From positions 248,001-312,000 of the forward strand of contig NZ_BNCK01000005.1 of the NCBI RefSeq assembly GCF_014656435.1: 64,000 nucleotides of DNA. The letters are read 5' to 3'. This DNA is from Thalassotalea marina (GTDB taxonomy: Bacteria; Pseudomonadota; Gammaproteobacteria; Enterobacterales; Alteromonadaceae). How positions within the stretch are numbered: the stretch's first letter is position 1; each line of letters begins with the position of its first letter. Under the pieces are notes generated by a model. That model ran no database searches. It was not told the DNA's origin and worked only from the letters and a program-made list of their open reading frames with translations. The position numbers were made by a program, and so were the translations under genes. This document shows, one piece after another, positions 44,809 to 55,634 of this stretch.

Positions 44809-47800
44809 TTAAGCATGAGCTTTTTTTCGAAAATCATTCGGTGTAGTGCCATATTTTGCTTTAAAACATCGAACGAAATAGCTGCTGGAATTAAAACCGA
44901 CTTTATCGGCGATGACAGCAACTTGTTCACCTTTAAATAATAAGTCTTTGGCTTGACTTAGACGATAGTCACGTAACGATTCGCTAAATGTCGCTCCAAT
45001 TAACGCTTTTAACTTTCGTTGAAGCTGTCGTTCACTCATCGCTAGTTTCTCTGCAATCGTCGCTAAATTTAAGGTTGTGTCGCTGTGCAGCTGTTCATAT
45101 AACGCCTGAAGTTTCTCAATAAACTGCTCATCTCTTTCTGTTAGAAAAACGTTATCTATATGCTCATTTTCTTGATGCGACACATTTTTATTTGACCTTT
45201 CATTACCATTAAATTGTGCCTCTAACCTACGGCGTATAATAGCGCGCAACCCCAGTAAGTTTTGAATGCGTGCATGTAACTGTGCCGGTTTAAATGGTTT
45301 AGTGATGTAATCATCCGCAAGTTCAGAAAGACCTTTTAATTTACTATCTTCATCTCCTTTGGCAGTTAGTAAAATGATGGGAATGTGACATAGCGCCATG
45401 TTGTCCCTGATTTGACTAAGCAATTCAAAACCGTCCATTTGCGGCATCATTACATCAGAAATAATTAAATCCGGGCTATGTATCAATGCAAATTCAATCG
45501 CTTGTTTGCCATCCACTGCCGTAACGACATCGTGCTCATTAATCAGCGAGTCATACAAAAACTGACAAATATCTGGATTATCATCTACAACCAAAATGAC
45601 CGATTTATCTCCATCAGCTGACGAGTGAGCACTTTCAGGCATCTCATTAACTGGCAAAGAAAGTTCAATCGACGCTGTATCAGGTTTCAAATGCGTTTTA
45701 TCGGTAACTGATTTGTCAGGTATTTTTGAGACATCAAACTCTTGATAGACAATAGGTAACGTTAAAACAAATTTAGTACCTTGGCCTACAGTACTTTCGA
45801 CAAACACTTGCCCTTTAAGCTTGTTAACTAATTCCTTGACTAAAGCCAGCCCGATCCCGGTACCAGCTACATTTGCACCCTGATTTTCAACACGAGCGAA
45901 ACGCTCAAAGATGTGACCTAATTCGTGTTCTGGTATACCACATCCACTATCTTCAATCGTTATTGCTACTTGCTGCTTTTGCAAAAAGACACAAAAGGAT
46001 ACCTTGCCCCCCGCAGGCGTAAACTTAAAGGCATTGCTTAATACGTTATGTAGTATCGTGTCCAACGCCTCATTTACGCCAAACAAGCAAACATTATCTT
46101 GCACTTCTATGCTCACTTGAAAATCAATCAACTTCTCTTGTGCTAAAGCAGAGAACAATTCAACAACCGCGTCACAAATGGATTTAACATGCTGTTCATT
46201 GACATCTTCTTCGTGTTGTTCACGCACTTTAGCCAGTTGCAGGAGCTGGTCTACCATTGATAACAACTTTAGAGCGTTTCGTTCAATGAGATTAACGTTA
46301 CGTGTGACAACATCCTGTTGAGCTTGTTTTTTAATGGCGTCTGCTGGTCCTAAAATTAAGGTTAATGGCGTTCGAAACTCATGTGACAGGTTAGCAAATA
46401 GTCGCTCCTTTGCCGCCGTTAACGCGTGTGCATTTTCATAATCCTTCTCAGCCAGCTTTTTTCGGTGGTATAACCATGAAAAACACAAAATGATAGAGCC
46501 CGCAACAAAAGCATAAAACACGTAGGCATAAACCGTTTGATACCATGGTGCTAGCACTTTAATTGTTAAAGACTTTTTATCTGACAGCCAATGACCAAGC
46601 GCATCAGTTGAACGAATATTGAGTTGATAATTACCTGCCGGTAATAACGAGAAGGTAGCTGCACCTGTGCCTTTTTCTGTTGTTATCCATTCCTCGCTTA
46701 GCCCATTGAGTTGATACGCGTATTGAATTTTTTCAGGCTGTAATGCACCGAGTTTAGTAAACTTAAAAGACAATAAGGAGGTATTAGGTAAAATAGTTAA
46801 TGCTGTTGCGCGTTCAATCGATTCCGTTAACAACACATGTTTATTTTCTCTGTTGGGTAATACCTTCTTTCCCATGGCTGTTAATTCTGTATACGTCAAC
46901 TGCTCATCAATCTCTGGCTGATTAAGCTTATCTACTGGTATCGACAAAATGCTATTGTCAGTAAAAGCATAAAAATGCCCTAAACTAGACATAAAACTTT
47001 GCGACCAATACAACTGACCATGTTGATGGTGATTGAGCTCAGGTAAATCGATAGATAAAGTACAAGTAATGCAGCTCAGTTCTGCGCTAAAAGTTTTGTC
47101 TAGTGTCATCTGATAAAGGTTTTTTTTACTCGACGCAAAAAGCTTATCTTGCATTACATAAAAACCAAGCACTACATCGTCAATGTCAGTTGTCACTTTT
47201 TCAGCTGCGCCAGTGTTGACATTAATACTCATCACACCTAAGTGCTCAGTCGCAACAATAATTTGATTGTTCCATTTAACCATAGCGCCAATTTCACCGG
47301 TATTTACTGCCAGAGGTTGGAGCGTTTTTTGGTGTTTATCAAACCAAAATAAGTTTTGTTGTTCTTTACTATATGCCCGGTTTATTAGTAAACGTTTTTC
47401 GTCAACATCAATAAAATGAGTATTTTTAAAGCCTGTGCTGACGATATCAAAACTATCGGTATTTTCGTTGTAAATCAGTATTGCACCACCTGCATGCTCT
47501 GGGTGTTGTCCCATCATGGCATAAAGCCGATCTTGTTGGTCAAACGCCAGATACCAGATTAAATTGACCGCAAACTTATTTTGCACTTTTGTTTTAAATT
47601 GATAGTGTTTTTCTGATTTGGTTTTCAAATTAATTTTATAGATACCATCAACATTGGTCGCCACCCATATGTTGTCGCCATTTCCTGCCGCGATAGCACG
47701 AGCATCAACTTTGATGTTTTGTTCCCTGTCGGTGAAGGTTTTGATCAGAGAAAATTGATCATCTTGTTTTAAAAACAATTTGTTATCACAGGCGAAAAAT

Positions 47801-48975
47801 AGCCCGTGGTGACTTTCGTACATTGATCGGGGTAAACAGCTTTCTTCTGTGGTATTTACCCATTGTGCTAACTGTCGGTTCTGTTGACTTAACTTGCTAA
47901 TGCCTTCTCGCGTTATCGCCCAAATCGTATGTTGTTGATCAACAAAAACACTTTTACTATAAGAAGGGAATTGGTTGGATAAAATACTGGTCTCAATGCC
48001 TTTCACAGGGGGCATAAAAAAGAAGCTTTCCTTATCAGGATCAAATGTGAATAGGCCCTGTTCATACAAACCTAACCACAAAACACCTTGTTCATCTTCG
48101 GCAATTGACGAGACAATATTTTTAACAAGGTTTTCGCTCTTGCCAATCTCATATGGCGCGTATCGCTTGAACTTTTCAGTGGCAGGATCAAACAAGTTTA
48201 ATCCTTCGTAAGTGCCTAACCAAACTCGCTGTTTACTATCTTCAAAGAAGGTAACTACCATACGAGAACTGATTGAACTTTTGTCATCTTTATCATGATG
48301 ATAACTGTGCCAAACTTCACCGTCATAACGCATAGGACCAGAGCCGTGGTAGCTGTTCAACCAAATTTCACCATTTGACGTAACCAATAACCGTGTAATC
48401 AAATCAGACTCAGCTACTGATGTTTCGACAACTTTTTTCAGGCTAAAGGATTGTTCATCTATGACTATAACGCGGTCTTTAATGGCGACAAACAATTCTC
48501 CGTTACGAATGACTATGCCACCAACGGGTGGAATTTTTTCAAGCTCTTGCCACGCTTGTGGTAAGTGTTTTGATAGTGGTACAAAAGTTAACTGCGTTGA
48601 TTTTGGATCAAAAACGGCAACGCCTTTATCGTATGTGGCTATCCAAATTCGCCCATCTTGACCTTCGGTTATAAATTCAACATGAGGGCTAGCAAATTGC
48701 TCTAGACCTGGAAATAACGTCATCGACTGGCCATCAAAGCGATGTAACCCTTCACTGTTTACCAGCCAAATAAAGCCACTACTATCATGTAAAATGGTAC
48801 TGACTAAGCCAACGCCAACGTTGTCCAACTTTTTATAATTTAAAAAAGGCGGTCCTAGTTTTTTAAACTCAACTGTACTGGAAGTCTGGCCTTTTGAAGG
48901 TGAACAAAATACAAGAATCAGTAAAAGAAAAATACGGATAAAAAACTTTGCTTGGTAAATAGGAGATTCGATCAC
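44809..48975 (-). CDS. Hybrid two-component system regulator (propeller-kinase-receiver-AraC)
   Basis: 1388-aa one-protein signalling system: signal peptide (about 1-29), two seven-bladed regulator-propeller repeats (about 50-690, e.g. STILHDSSGFIWLVNSEGLH), Y_Y_Y domain (about 740-805), membrane helix (about 812-835), HisKA with HEFRTPLTLILG (His about 865), HATPase, REC (VVDDNPDICQF; Asp in DLIISDVMMP about 1171), and a C-terminal AraC HTH (about 1285-1385). This HTCS architecture senses periplasmic carbohydrate fragments in Bacteroidetes and some marine gammaproteobacteria. Start is GTG. Confidence 0.93.
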   Translation of the reverse strand: MIESPIYQAKFFIRIFLLLILVFCSPSKGQTSSTVEFKKLGPPFLNYKKLDNVGVGLVSTILHDSSGFIWLVNSEGLHRFDGQSMTLFPGLEQFASPHVEFITEGQDGRIWIATYDKGVAVFDPKSTQLTFVPLSKHLPQAWQELEKIPPVGGIVIRNGELFVAIKDRVIVIDEQSFSLKKVVETSVAESDLITRLLVTSNGEIWLNSYHGSGPMRYDGEVWHSYHHDKDDKSSISSRMVVTFFEDSKQRVWLGTYEGLNLFDPATEKFKRYAPYEIGKSENLVKNIVSSIAEDEQGVLWLGLYEQGLFTFDPDKESFFFMPPVKGIETSILSNQFPSYSKSVFVDQQHTIWAITREGISKLSQQNRQLAQWVNTTEESCLPRSMYESHHGLFFACDNKLFLKQDDQFSLIKTFTDREQNIKVDARAIAAGNGDNIWVATNVDGIYKINLKTKSEKHYQFKTKVQNKFAVNLIWYLAFDQQDRLYAMMGQHPEHAGGAILIYNENTDSFDIVSTGFKNTHFIDVDEKRLLINRAYSKEQQNLFWFDKHQKTLQPLAVNTGEIGAMVKWNNQIIVATEHLGVMSINVNTGAAEKVTTDIDDVVLGFYVMQDKLFASSKKNLYQMTLDKTFSAELSCITCTLSIDLPELNHHQHGQLYWSQSFMSSLGHFYAFTDNSILSIPVDKLNQPEIDEQLTYTELTAMGKKVLPNRENKHVLLTESIERATALTILPNTSLLSFKFTKLGALQPEKIQYAYQLNGLSEEWITTEKGTGAATFSLLPAGNYQLNIRSTDALGHWLSDKKSLTIKVLAPWYQTVYAYVFYAFVAGSIILCFSWLYHRKKLAEKDYENAHALTAAKERLFANLSHEFRTPLTLILGPADAIKKQAQQDVVTRNVNLIERNALKLLSMVDQLLQLAKVREQHEEDVNEQHVKSICDAVVELFSALAQEKLIDFQVSIEVQDNVCLFGVNEALDTILHNVLSNAFKFTPAGGKVSFCVFLQKQQVAITIEDSGCGIPEHELGHIFERFARVENQGANVAGTGIGLALVKELVNKLKGQVFVESTVGQGTKFVLTLPIVYQEFDVSKIPDKSVTDKTHLKPDTASIELSLPVNEMPESAHSSADGDKSVILVVDDNPDICQFLYDSLINEHDVVTAVDGKQAIEFALIHSPDLIISDVMMPQMDGFELLSQIRDNMALCHIPIILLTAKGDEDSKLKGLSELADDYITKPFKPAQLHARIQNLLGLRAIIRRRLEAQFNGNERSNKNVSHQENEHIDNVFLTERDEQFIEKLQALYEQLHSDTTLNLATIAEKLAMSERQLQRKLKALIGATFSESLRDYRLSQAKDLLFKGEQVAVIADKVGFNSSSYFVRCFKAKYGTTPNDFRKKAHA

Positions 48976-49126
48976 TGAGTGACAACTTAACAGTTAAAAC
49001 TGCTCAAGATGCTAATACAATTTAGTTATAAGTTAAACGAATAAATTCAACAAATTGCAATATTAAAGTTACAAACTGTTAACAACACTTACCAGCTAAA
49101 GTTTAATAAGTTGCGTTCTGCTAGTA

Positions 49127-50113
49127 TTACAACAAATTTATATTCGTTGGATGCCACTGGGCTCGATTTTCATTGCCATACATATATTCAAAATTAGGAA
49201 TATTGCTTTCCCAAACTGGCTTATTATCGCCGATAAATTCTTTCACGGCATCGAAGAACAAACGAGTTCTTAGTGGTAAATCTCTATGAGGGTAAACCCC
49301 ATAAATGGCTGCAAAATCTTTCAGTTTAAGTTGCTGCATTATTGGCACTAGTTTCCCTGTCGAAATTTCATCGCTAACTTGCATTGCAGGTGCTAGATAA
49401 TAACAATCGCCAGACAAGGCCTTTTGCTGAATTAACTCAATATCATTAGCATAAAAGTTAGCATTCATCATCATACGACTTGACTGATTGTTATCGTCAA
49501 AATAATCAATGTAATTAACACGAATAGTTGAATTCGCGTAACACGCTGCAGGTAACTTTGCTAATTGTTCAATTGTCGTCGGATCGCCATAACGTGCGAT
49601 AAAATCAGGGGTCGCTAAGATCAATAAGCGATTTCTCGCCAAATAACGTGCAACTAGTGTCGAGTCTTTTAACTCCCCCACCCTAAAAGCCAGATCAACA
49701 CCGTCACCAACAATGTTTACCAACTGATCGGTAATCTGCAACTCAATATTAACAAGCGGGAAACGACGCTGAAATTCATTGATCACCGGTTGTATTACTC
49801 TTGATGCAATCACATTGCTGCTGGTAATTTTCAACGTCCCTTTAGGCTCTGCATGATAGTTTTCTGCCAATCGATGTGTTTCACTTAACAGCGCTTTTAA
49901 CTCTTGCGCTTTTCGAAGCACTTCATTACCAGCACCAGTAATGGAAAACGAACGTGTAGTGCGATTGAGTAACCGTACCCCTAAATCTTTCTCTAATTTG
50001 GCGATTTGCTTGGAAACAACCGAACGATCGATATTTTGATGTTCAGCTACTTTGGCAAATGAGCCACGTTCCGTCACTTCCAACAATAATAGTAATCGAC
50101 TAGCAGTATCCAT
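49127..50113 (-). CDS. LysR-family transcriptional regulator
   Basis: About 328-aa regulator. The ATG at 50113 is used because GGAAGGA lies seven bases upstream; the GTG at 50131 has that site inside its frame. HTH about 1-60 (ASRLLLLLEVTERGSFAKV, VSKQIAKLEKDLGVRLLNR), then a periplasmic-binding-like effector domain beginning near residue 90 (GTLKITSSN). Divergently transcribed from an RND efflux pair with a 119-base gap, so likely its regulator. Confidence 0.9.
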   Translation of the reverse strand: MDTASRLLLLLEVTERGSFAKVAEHQNIDRSVVSKQIAKLEKDLGVRLLNRTTRSFSITGAGNEVLRKAQELKALLSETHRLAENYHAEPKGTLKITSSNVIASRVIQPVINEFQRRFPLVNIELQITDQLVNIVGDGVDLAFRVGELKDSTLVARYLARNRLLILATPDFIARYGDPTTIEQLAKLPAACYANSTIRVNYIDYFDDNNQSSRMMMNANFYANDIELIQQKALSGDCYYLAPAMQVSDEISTGKLVPIMQQLKLKDFAAIYGVYPHRDLPLRTRLFFDAVKEFIGDNKPVWESNIPNFEYMYGNENRAQWHPTNINLL

Positions 50114-50232
50114 TAAACAATCCTTCCCCACCTATTGGTGCAAATATAGCAACATTGTAATTCATTTTACATGCTTAATACGCAACAATTTATTGCATAA
50201 CATATTAGCCATCATAAATGGAGAGCGTAAAC

Positions 50233-51399
50233 ATGAGAATTAAACCCATTGTATTTGGCATTTTTAGTGCGCTGATTTTAGTTGGCTGCCAACAACAAAC
50301 CGAACAAAACCAAACAACACAATCGCCTACTGCGATTGATGTTGCACCTGTAGCTTACCAAGCAGTACAGCGTTGGCACACTTATACGACAAGACTTGAG
50401 TCTCCCGAGGTTGTTACCTTAATGCCAAGAGTGTCTGGCGTGGTTGAACAAATATCCTTTAAGGAGGGACAAGGTGTTAATCAAGGCGATATATTATTTA
50501 AAATTGACCCTAGACCTTTTCAAGCAGAAGTTGAACGACTAAAAGCTGAAATTCTTAGTGCACAAGCGACACTAGAACAAGCTAAAAACAAGGAAAAACG
50601 TGCAGTAAATTTGGGTAAAAACAGCGCTATTGCTCAAGAGCAAATTGAAGCACGAGTTGCAGAGACCAAAAAAAGCTACGCCAACTTACTCGCGTTAAAG
50701 GCACAATTAACATCTGCTGAGCTCGACTTAGCATTTACTGAAGTTAAATCACCTATAAACGGCATGATTTCTCGAGCAGACATCACACGGGGCAATAATG
50801 TTACCGCCAACCAAAGCGAGTTAACTCGCATTATTGCTGATGACAAAATGTATGCTTATTTTAATATCGACGAGCGCACTTGGAACAGTGAGTTTAGCCA
50901 TGTCACCTCCAACACCCCGTTACCCGTCAATTTAAACCTGACAGGAAATACGCATCAACCTAATTTGGGTTATGTCGATTTTGTTGATAACAGTATTAAC
51001 GCTTCAACAGGTACCTTGCGTATTAGAGCAACGTTTGACAATGCCAATGGTGACTTAAAACCCGGTGCTTTTGCGCGACTACAAATTGCCTCTAGCGATA
51101 TCAAAAGCAAAATTTTGGTACCTGATCGTGCCATAGGTACAGATTTAAAAAACCGATTTGTATTGACCGTCAATAATGACAACGTGCTGGAATACAAACT
51201 TGTTGAAGTGGGTGAACGTTATGGCAGCTATAGAGTCATTGAGCAAGGTTTAAACCTCAGTGATGTTGTCGCCGTTAATGGGCCCGCTAAAGTTGGTCCA
51301 GGCATGCCAATTACTCCACGACAAGTAACGTTAGACTTATCAGCTGTGACTTTAACCATTGACGAATCCCAAAGTACAGCAAGCTTAGCAGCGCGCTAA
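50233..51399 (+). CDS. RND efflux periplasmic adaptor (AcrA/MexA-like lipoprotein)
   Basis: About 388-aa membrane-fusion lipoprotein. The ATG at 50233 follows GGAGAGCG; lipobox is LVGC. Domain order: lipoyl half (PRVSGVVEQISFKEGQGVNQ), alpha-hairpin (about 95-165), second lipoyl half (SPINGMISRADITRGNNV), beta-barrel and membrane-proximal domain ending RQVTLDLS. Partner of the transporter 19 bases downstream. Confidence 0.93.
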   Translation: MRIKPIVFGIFSALILVGCQQQTEQNQTTQSPTAIDVAPVAYQAVQRWHTYTTRLESPEVVTLMPRVSGVVEQISFKEGQGVNQGDILFKIDPRPFQAEVERLKAEILSAQATLEQAKNKEKRAVNLGKNSAIAQEQIEARVAETKKSYANLLALKAQLTSAELDLAFTEVKSPINGMISRADITRGNNVTANQSELTRIIADDKMYAYFNIDERTWNSEFSHVTSNTPLPVNLNLTGNTHQPNLGYVDFVDNSINASTGTLRIRATFDNANGDLKPGAFARLQIASSDIKSKILVPDRAIGTDLKNRFVLTVNNDNVLEYKLVEVGERYGSYRVIEQGLNLSDVVAVNGPAKVGPGMPITPRQVTLDLSAVTLTIDESQSTASLAAR

Positions 51400-51418
51400 G
51401 GCTTGCTTCGAGGTCATC

Positions 51419-54400
51419 ATGAATTTTTCTCATTTTTTTATTCAACGCCCTATTTTTGCGTCAATGTTGTCGTTGATCATTTTAATCGGTGGCGCAATTT
51501 CATTATTTCAACTGCCTATTAGCGAATATCCAGAAGTTGTTCCGCCAACGGTGGTTGTAACGGCAAGTTACCCAGGCGCCAACCCTAAGGTTATTGCTGA
51601 AACGGTATCTACACCGCTAGAGCAGGAAATCAACGGTACAGAAAACATGTTATACATGTTTTCACAAGCAACCAGCGATGGCCGCATGACGCTAACCGTT
51701 ACATTTGCTTTAGGCACTGACTTAGATAAAGCACAAGTACAAGTGCAAAACCGAGTTAATAGTGCCTTGCCTAGACTTCCACAAACGGTTCAAAGATTAG
51801 GTGTCGTCGCTCAAAAAGCATCGCCAGACTTAACCATGGTGGTACACCTTTATTCACCTGATGAATCAAGAGAAATTAGTTATTTGTCTAACTACGCCAG
51901 TTTGTACATTAAAGACCAAATCGCCCGATTAGGCGGTGTGGGTGACGTGCAGTTATTTGGTGGTGGTGAATATTCAATGCGTGTTTGGCTTAACCCTGAC
52001 GCCATCGCCGCTCGCCAATTAACAGCAATGGATGTAGTTCAAGCAATTCGGGCTCAAAACCGCCAGGTTGCTGCTGGTTCATTAGGTGCGCAACCAAGTG
52101 ATATCAATAGCGAGTTTCAAATTCTGCTTAATGTTAAAGGTCGTTTAAGCTCAATTGAAGAATTTAATAACATAGTGATCAAGGTTGGCGAACAAGGTGA
52201 AGTTACACGCCTACAAGACATCGCCCGAGTGGAACTAGGTCAAAACAATTATGCCTTAAGAGCACTGATTAGTGGTAAACCCGCAGTTGCTATGCCTATT
52301 TTCCAAAGGCCTGGATCTAATGCTATAGAGCTTTCAGACCAAGTACGCGCCACGATGAAAACACTATCAGCTGATTTTCCCAAAGGTGTTACTTACAAAA
52401 TAGCTTATGACCCGACCGTTTTTGTGCGAGGCTCGATCGATGCCGTTATCACCACCTTGTTAGAGGCTATTGTGCTGGTGGTGATCGTTGTTATTTTGTT
52501 TTTACAAACCTGGCGCGCATCTATTATTCCACTGATAGCCGTGCCTGTTTCGCTCATTGGTACATTTGCCATCATGCATTGGTTAGGCGTTTCAATTAAT
52601 ACCTTGTCACTGTTTGGGCTCGTGCTTGCCATAGGTATCGTCGTTGATGACGCCATTGTCGTTGTTGAAAATGTAGAGCGTAATATTCACCAAGGTTTAA
52701 CACCGCTAGAAGCAACTAAAAAAGCGATGTCAGAAGTGACAGGACCTATCATTGCGATTGCCTTAGTATTGTGTGCCGTTTTTATCCCCACCGCATTTAT
52801 CACTGGTTTGTCGGGGCAATTTTATAAGCAATTTGCACTAACCATCACCATATCTACCATTATTTCTGCCATCAACTCTTTAACCTTGTCTCCTGCACTA
52901 TCGGCATTATTGTTAAAAGGAAAAGATGAAAAACCTGATTGGCTAACCAAAGCATTAGATAAAAGCTTAAGCCGTGTCGTGTTTACTCCATTTAATAAAC
53001 TGTTTGATCGCGGGTCGAATGCATATGAGGCAATAGTGAAAAAACTTATTCGTTTTAGTGTGTTAGTCACGGTGCTGTATCTTGCATTAGTCGGCGGTAC
53101 AGGTGCTTTGTTTAATGCAGTACCGGGAGGATTTATTCCTCAACAAGACAAACAATATTTGGTCGCCATTGCTCAATTACCGGATGCTGCTAGTTTAAAC
53201 CGAACTGAAGAAGTTATTCGCGAGATGGAGCAAATTGCGCTCAACACCGAAGGCGTTGAAAACACCGTTTCATTCCCTGGTTTATCAGTCAACGGTTTTA
53301 CTAATAGCCCTAATAGTGGCATTGTATTTGTTGCATTAAAAGACTTTAAGCAACGAAATGATCCACAGTTATCAGCAGGTAGCATCGTTGCACAGCTCAA
53401 TCAAAAGTTCTCCGTCATTGACGAAGCCTTTGTCGCTATTTTTCCACCTCCTCCTATTCAAGGTTTAGGTTCAACGGGTGGTTTTAAACTGCAAATTGAA
53501 GATCGCAGTAACCAAGGTTTTGAAGCGTTATTTGCCAGCTTGCAAACGGTGATCAACGAAGGAAGAAAACGTCCAGAACTGATGGGGCTGTACTCGACGT
53601 TTCGTATTCAAGTGCCTCAAATGGACATAGAAGTCGATCGAGAACAAGCGCTTATTTTAGGCATCCCTCTTGAGCATATTTTTGATTCATTACAAGTCTA
53701 TTTAGGCTCAATGTATGTCAACGATTTCAATTTGTTTGGCCGCACTTATCAAGTTAATGCACAAGCCGATGCAAACTATCGTATTGACCCTCAGCAAATT
53801 CTGAATTTAAAAGTGCGTAATGCTTCAGGGCAAATGATACCTCTAGGTGCAGTTGTTCAAGTTACACCAACCACAGGCCCAGACCGTGTTATGCATTACA
53901 ATGGCTATCCAAGTGCTGAACTAAACGGCAGCCCTGCGCCAGGGTTTAGCTCTGATCAAGCGCAACATGCCATCGAACAAGTCCTGGCGACTACGTTAAG
54001 CAAAGGTATGGCTTACGAATGGACAGAAGTAACCTATCAGCAGATCCTTGCCGGTAATACTATGGTGTACATCTTCCCTCTGGTTGTCATCTTAGTTTTC
54101 ATCGTGTTGGCTGCACAATACGAGAGTTTAAGATTACCGCTGGCCATTATTTTAATTGTTCCTATGACCATATTTTCAGCACTAGTTGGTGTTGCCTTAG
54201 TGGGTGGTGATAACAATATATTTACCCAAATTGCACTCATTGTTTTAGTTGCCTTGGCTTGTAAAAATGCGATATTGATGGTTGAGTTTGCCAAAGAAAT
54301 ACAAGACACAGGTCAATCTGCTTTATCGTCTATCATTGAAGCTTGTCGATTACGACTACGCCCTATTTTGATGACGTCTATCGCATTTACCGCCGGTGTT

Positions 54401-54559
54401 ATTCCATTAGTATTGGCCAGCGGCGCTGGCGCTGAAATGCGTCATGCCATGGGCATTGCAGTATTTTCTGGTATGATAGGCGTCACTGTATTTGGGTTAC
54501 TATTCACGCCTGTGTTCTACATGCTAGTAACAAAAAAGAACAATAACAAAACTAGCTGA
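51419..54559 (+). CDS. RND multidrug efflux transporter (AcrB-like, HAE1)
   Basis: 1046-aa inner-membrane antiporter of the hydrophobe/amphiphile class. Twelve helices with two large periplasmic loops are evident. Proton-relay residues are visible in GIVVDDAIVVVENVERN (Asp-Asp) and ALACKNAILMVEFAKE (Lys). N-terminal MNFSHFFIQRPIFASML is typical. An outer-membrane channel gene (TolC type) is absent from the operon, so a shared one is probably used. Confidence 0.96.
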   Translation: MNFSHFFIQRPIFASMLSLIILIGGAISLFQLPISEYPEVVPPTVVVTASYPGANPKVIAETVSTPLEQEINGTENMLYMFSQATSDGRMTLTVTFALGTDLDKAQVQVQNRVNSALPRLPQTVQRLGVVAQKASPDLTMVVHLYSPDESREISYLSNYASLYIKDQIARLGGVGDVQLFGGGEYSMRVWLNPDAIAARQLTAMDVVQAIRAQNRQVAAGSLGAQPSDINSEFQILLNVKGRLSSIEEFNNIVIKVGEQGEVTRLQDIARVELGQNNYALRALISGKPAVAMPIFQRPGSNAIELSDQVRATMKTLSADFPKGVTYKIAYDPTVFVRGSIDAVITTLLEAIVLVVIVVILFLQTWRASIIPLIAVPVSLIGTFAIMHWLGVSINTLSLFGLVLAIGIVVDDAIVVVENVERNIHQGLTPLEATKKAMSEVTGPIIAIALVLCAVFIPTAFITGLSGQFYKQFALTITISTIISAINSLTLSPALSALLLKGKDEKPDWLTKALDKSLSRVVFTPFNKLFDRGSNAYEAIVKKLIRFSVLVTVLYLALVGGTGALFNAVPGGFIPQQDKQYLVAIAQLPDAASLNRTEEVIREMEQIALNTEGVENTVSFPGLSVNGFTNSPNSGIVFVALKDFKQRNDPQLSAGSIVAQLNQKFSVIDEAFVAIFPPPPIQGLGSTGGFKLQIEDRSNQGFEALFASLQTVINEGRKRPELMGLYSTFRIQVPQMDIEVDREQALILGIPLEHIFDSLQVYLGSMYVNDFNLFGRTYQVNAQADANYRIDPQQILNLKVRNASGQMIPLGAVVQVTPTTGPDRVMHYNGYPSAELNGSPAPGFSSDQAQHAIEQVLATTLSKGMAYEWTEVTYQQILAGNTMVYIFPLVVILVFIVLAAQYESLRLPLAIILIVPMTIFSALVGVALVGGDNNIFTQIALIVLVALACKNAILMVEFAKEIQDTGQSALSSIIEACRLRLRPILMTSIAFTAGVIPLVLASGAGAEMRHAMGIAVFSGMIGVTVFGLLFTPVFYMLVTKKNNNKTS

Positions 54560-54574
54560 CGCTGTGAGGAAAAT

Positions 54575-55579
54575 ATGTTCACCATACCTGAAACCATGAA
54601 AGCTATTGTATTAGACGAAGCAAAAAACGATTTTGCTTTGTCTAACACCACACTGCCGATACCTGAAATTAATGAACAACAATTGCTAATAAAGGTTGAA
54701 TACGCAGCAATAAATCCTGTAGATGCTCATTTAGCCTCTACAGGGTGTGAGCAATGGCATTACCCTCACATTCCATTATTAGATGGAGTAGGCACTGTGG
54801 TTTCTTGTGGTTGTGGACATTCTCCACTACTTGGACAGCGTGTCATGTGGCACGGCAATTTGTTAAAACCTGGAGCTTTAGCAGAATACGCCGTTATCGA
54901 GTCACAAGCGGTTGCACAAATACCCGATGAAATTCCAGCTCATATTGCTGCCTGTTTGCCTTGCGCTGGTTTAACCGCAGCGTTTACTCTTTGTACTTTA
55001 GCCGTGCAATCTGGTGATAAAATTTTAATTGAGCAAGGTGGTTGTGCTGTTAGTCAATTAGCGATTCAAATCGCCAAAGAATATAACTTGACGGTATTTA
55101 CCACAGCAGACAAAACACATCATAGTTATTTAAAGAAGCTGGGCGCTGATTATATTTACGATAGCAATAAGAAAGATTTGCTTGAGCAAATAAAGTTAGA
55201 TCTTGGTCATGAACGGTTTGATCATATTATTGATTCTGTTGGCGGTGACACGATCAAACGCGATATTGCACTATTAAAATTTAACGGCAATGTAGCGTGT
55301 TTGGCACAGTTTCCTCAATTAGACAGTGCCACTTTACAAGCCAAATCACCTTCTTTGCATTACATATCATTGGCTGGTGCTTGGTTATCCAATGACATTT
55401 GTGCTCAACACAAATTAGGCTTAAAAATGAGTTTATTATTAGAGCAGGTGAAAAATAAGCATCTTTGTTTGCCTGAGGTACAAGCTATCGCGTTTAATGC
55501 ACAACAGGTTACTGAAGCCTTGCAAAAACAGCAACAAGGAGATTTGTTTGTTAAACAAGTCGTGGCAATTTCAGCATAA
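54575..55579 (+). CDS. Medium-chain dehydrogenase/quinone-oxidoreductase-like protein
   Basis: 334-aa MDR-family protein: GroES-like N-terminal half (EYAAINPVDAHLASTG; HIPLLDGVGTVVSCG) and a Rossmann half with KILIEQGGCAVSQLAIQIAK in place of the usual GxGxxG. Catalytic zinc ligands are not evident, so it is closer to NAD(P)H quinone oxidoreductases. It begins 15 bases after the RND transporter and probably shares its transcript; a role in clearing electrophiles exported by the pump is speculation. Confidence 0.82.
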   Translation: MFTIPETMKAIVLDEAKNDFALSNTTLPIPEINEQQLLIKVEYAAINPVDAHLASTGCEQWHYPHIPLLDGVGTVVSCGCGHSPLLGQRVMWHGNLLKPGALAEYAVIESQAVAQIPDEIPAHIAACLPCAGLTAAFTLCTLAVQSGDKILIEQGGCAVSQLAIQIAKEYNLTVFTTADKTHHSYLKKLGADYIYDSNKKDLLEQIKLDLGHERFDHIIDSVGGDTIKRDIALLKFNGNVACLAQFPQLDSATLQAKSPSLHYISLAGAWLSNDICAQHKLGLKMSLLLEQVKNKHLCLPEVQAIAFNAQQVTEALQKQQQGDLFVKQVVAISA

Positions 55580-55608
55580 AAAAACGGAAAGCAAAGCTTT
55601 CCGTTTTT
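55580..55608. terminator. Bidirectional terminator, MDR gene / M16 peptidase
   Basis: AAAAACGGAAAGC-AAA-GCTTTCCGTTTTT hairpin between two converging genes. Confidence 0.93.
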
Positions 55609-55634
55609 GTTTATATCACATAAGTGATGTTTTG

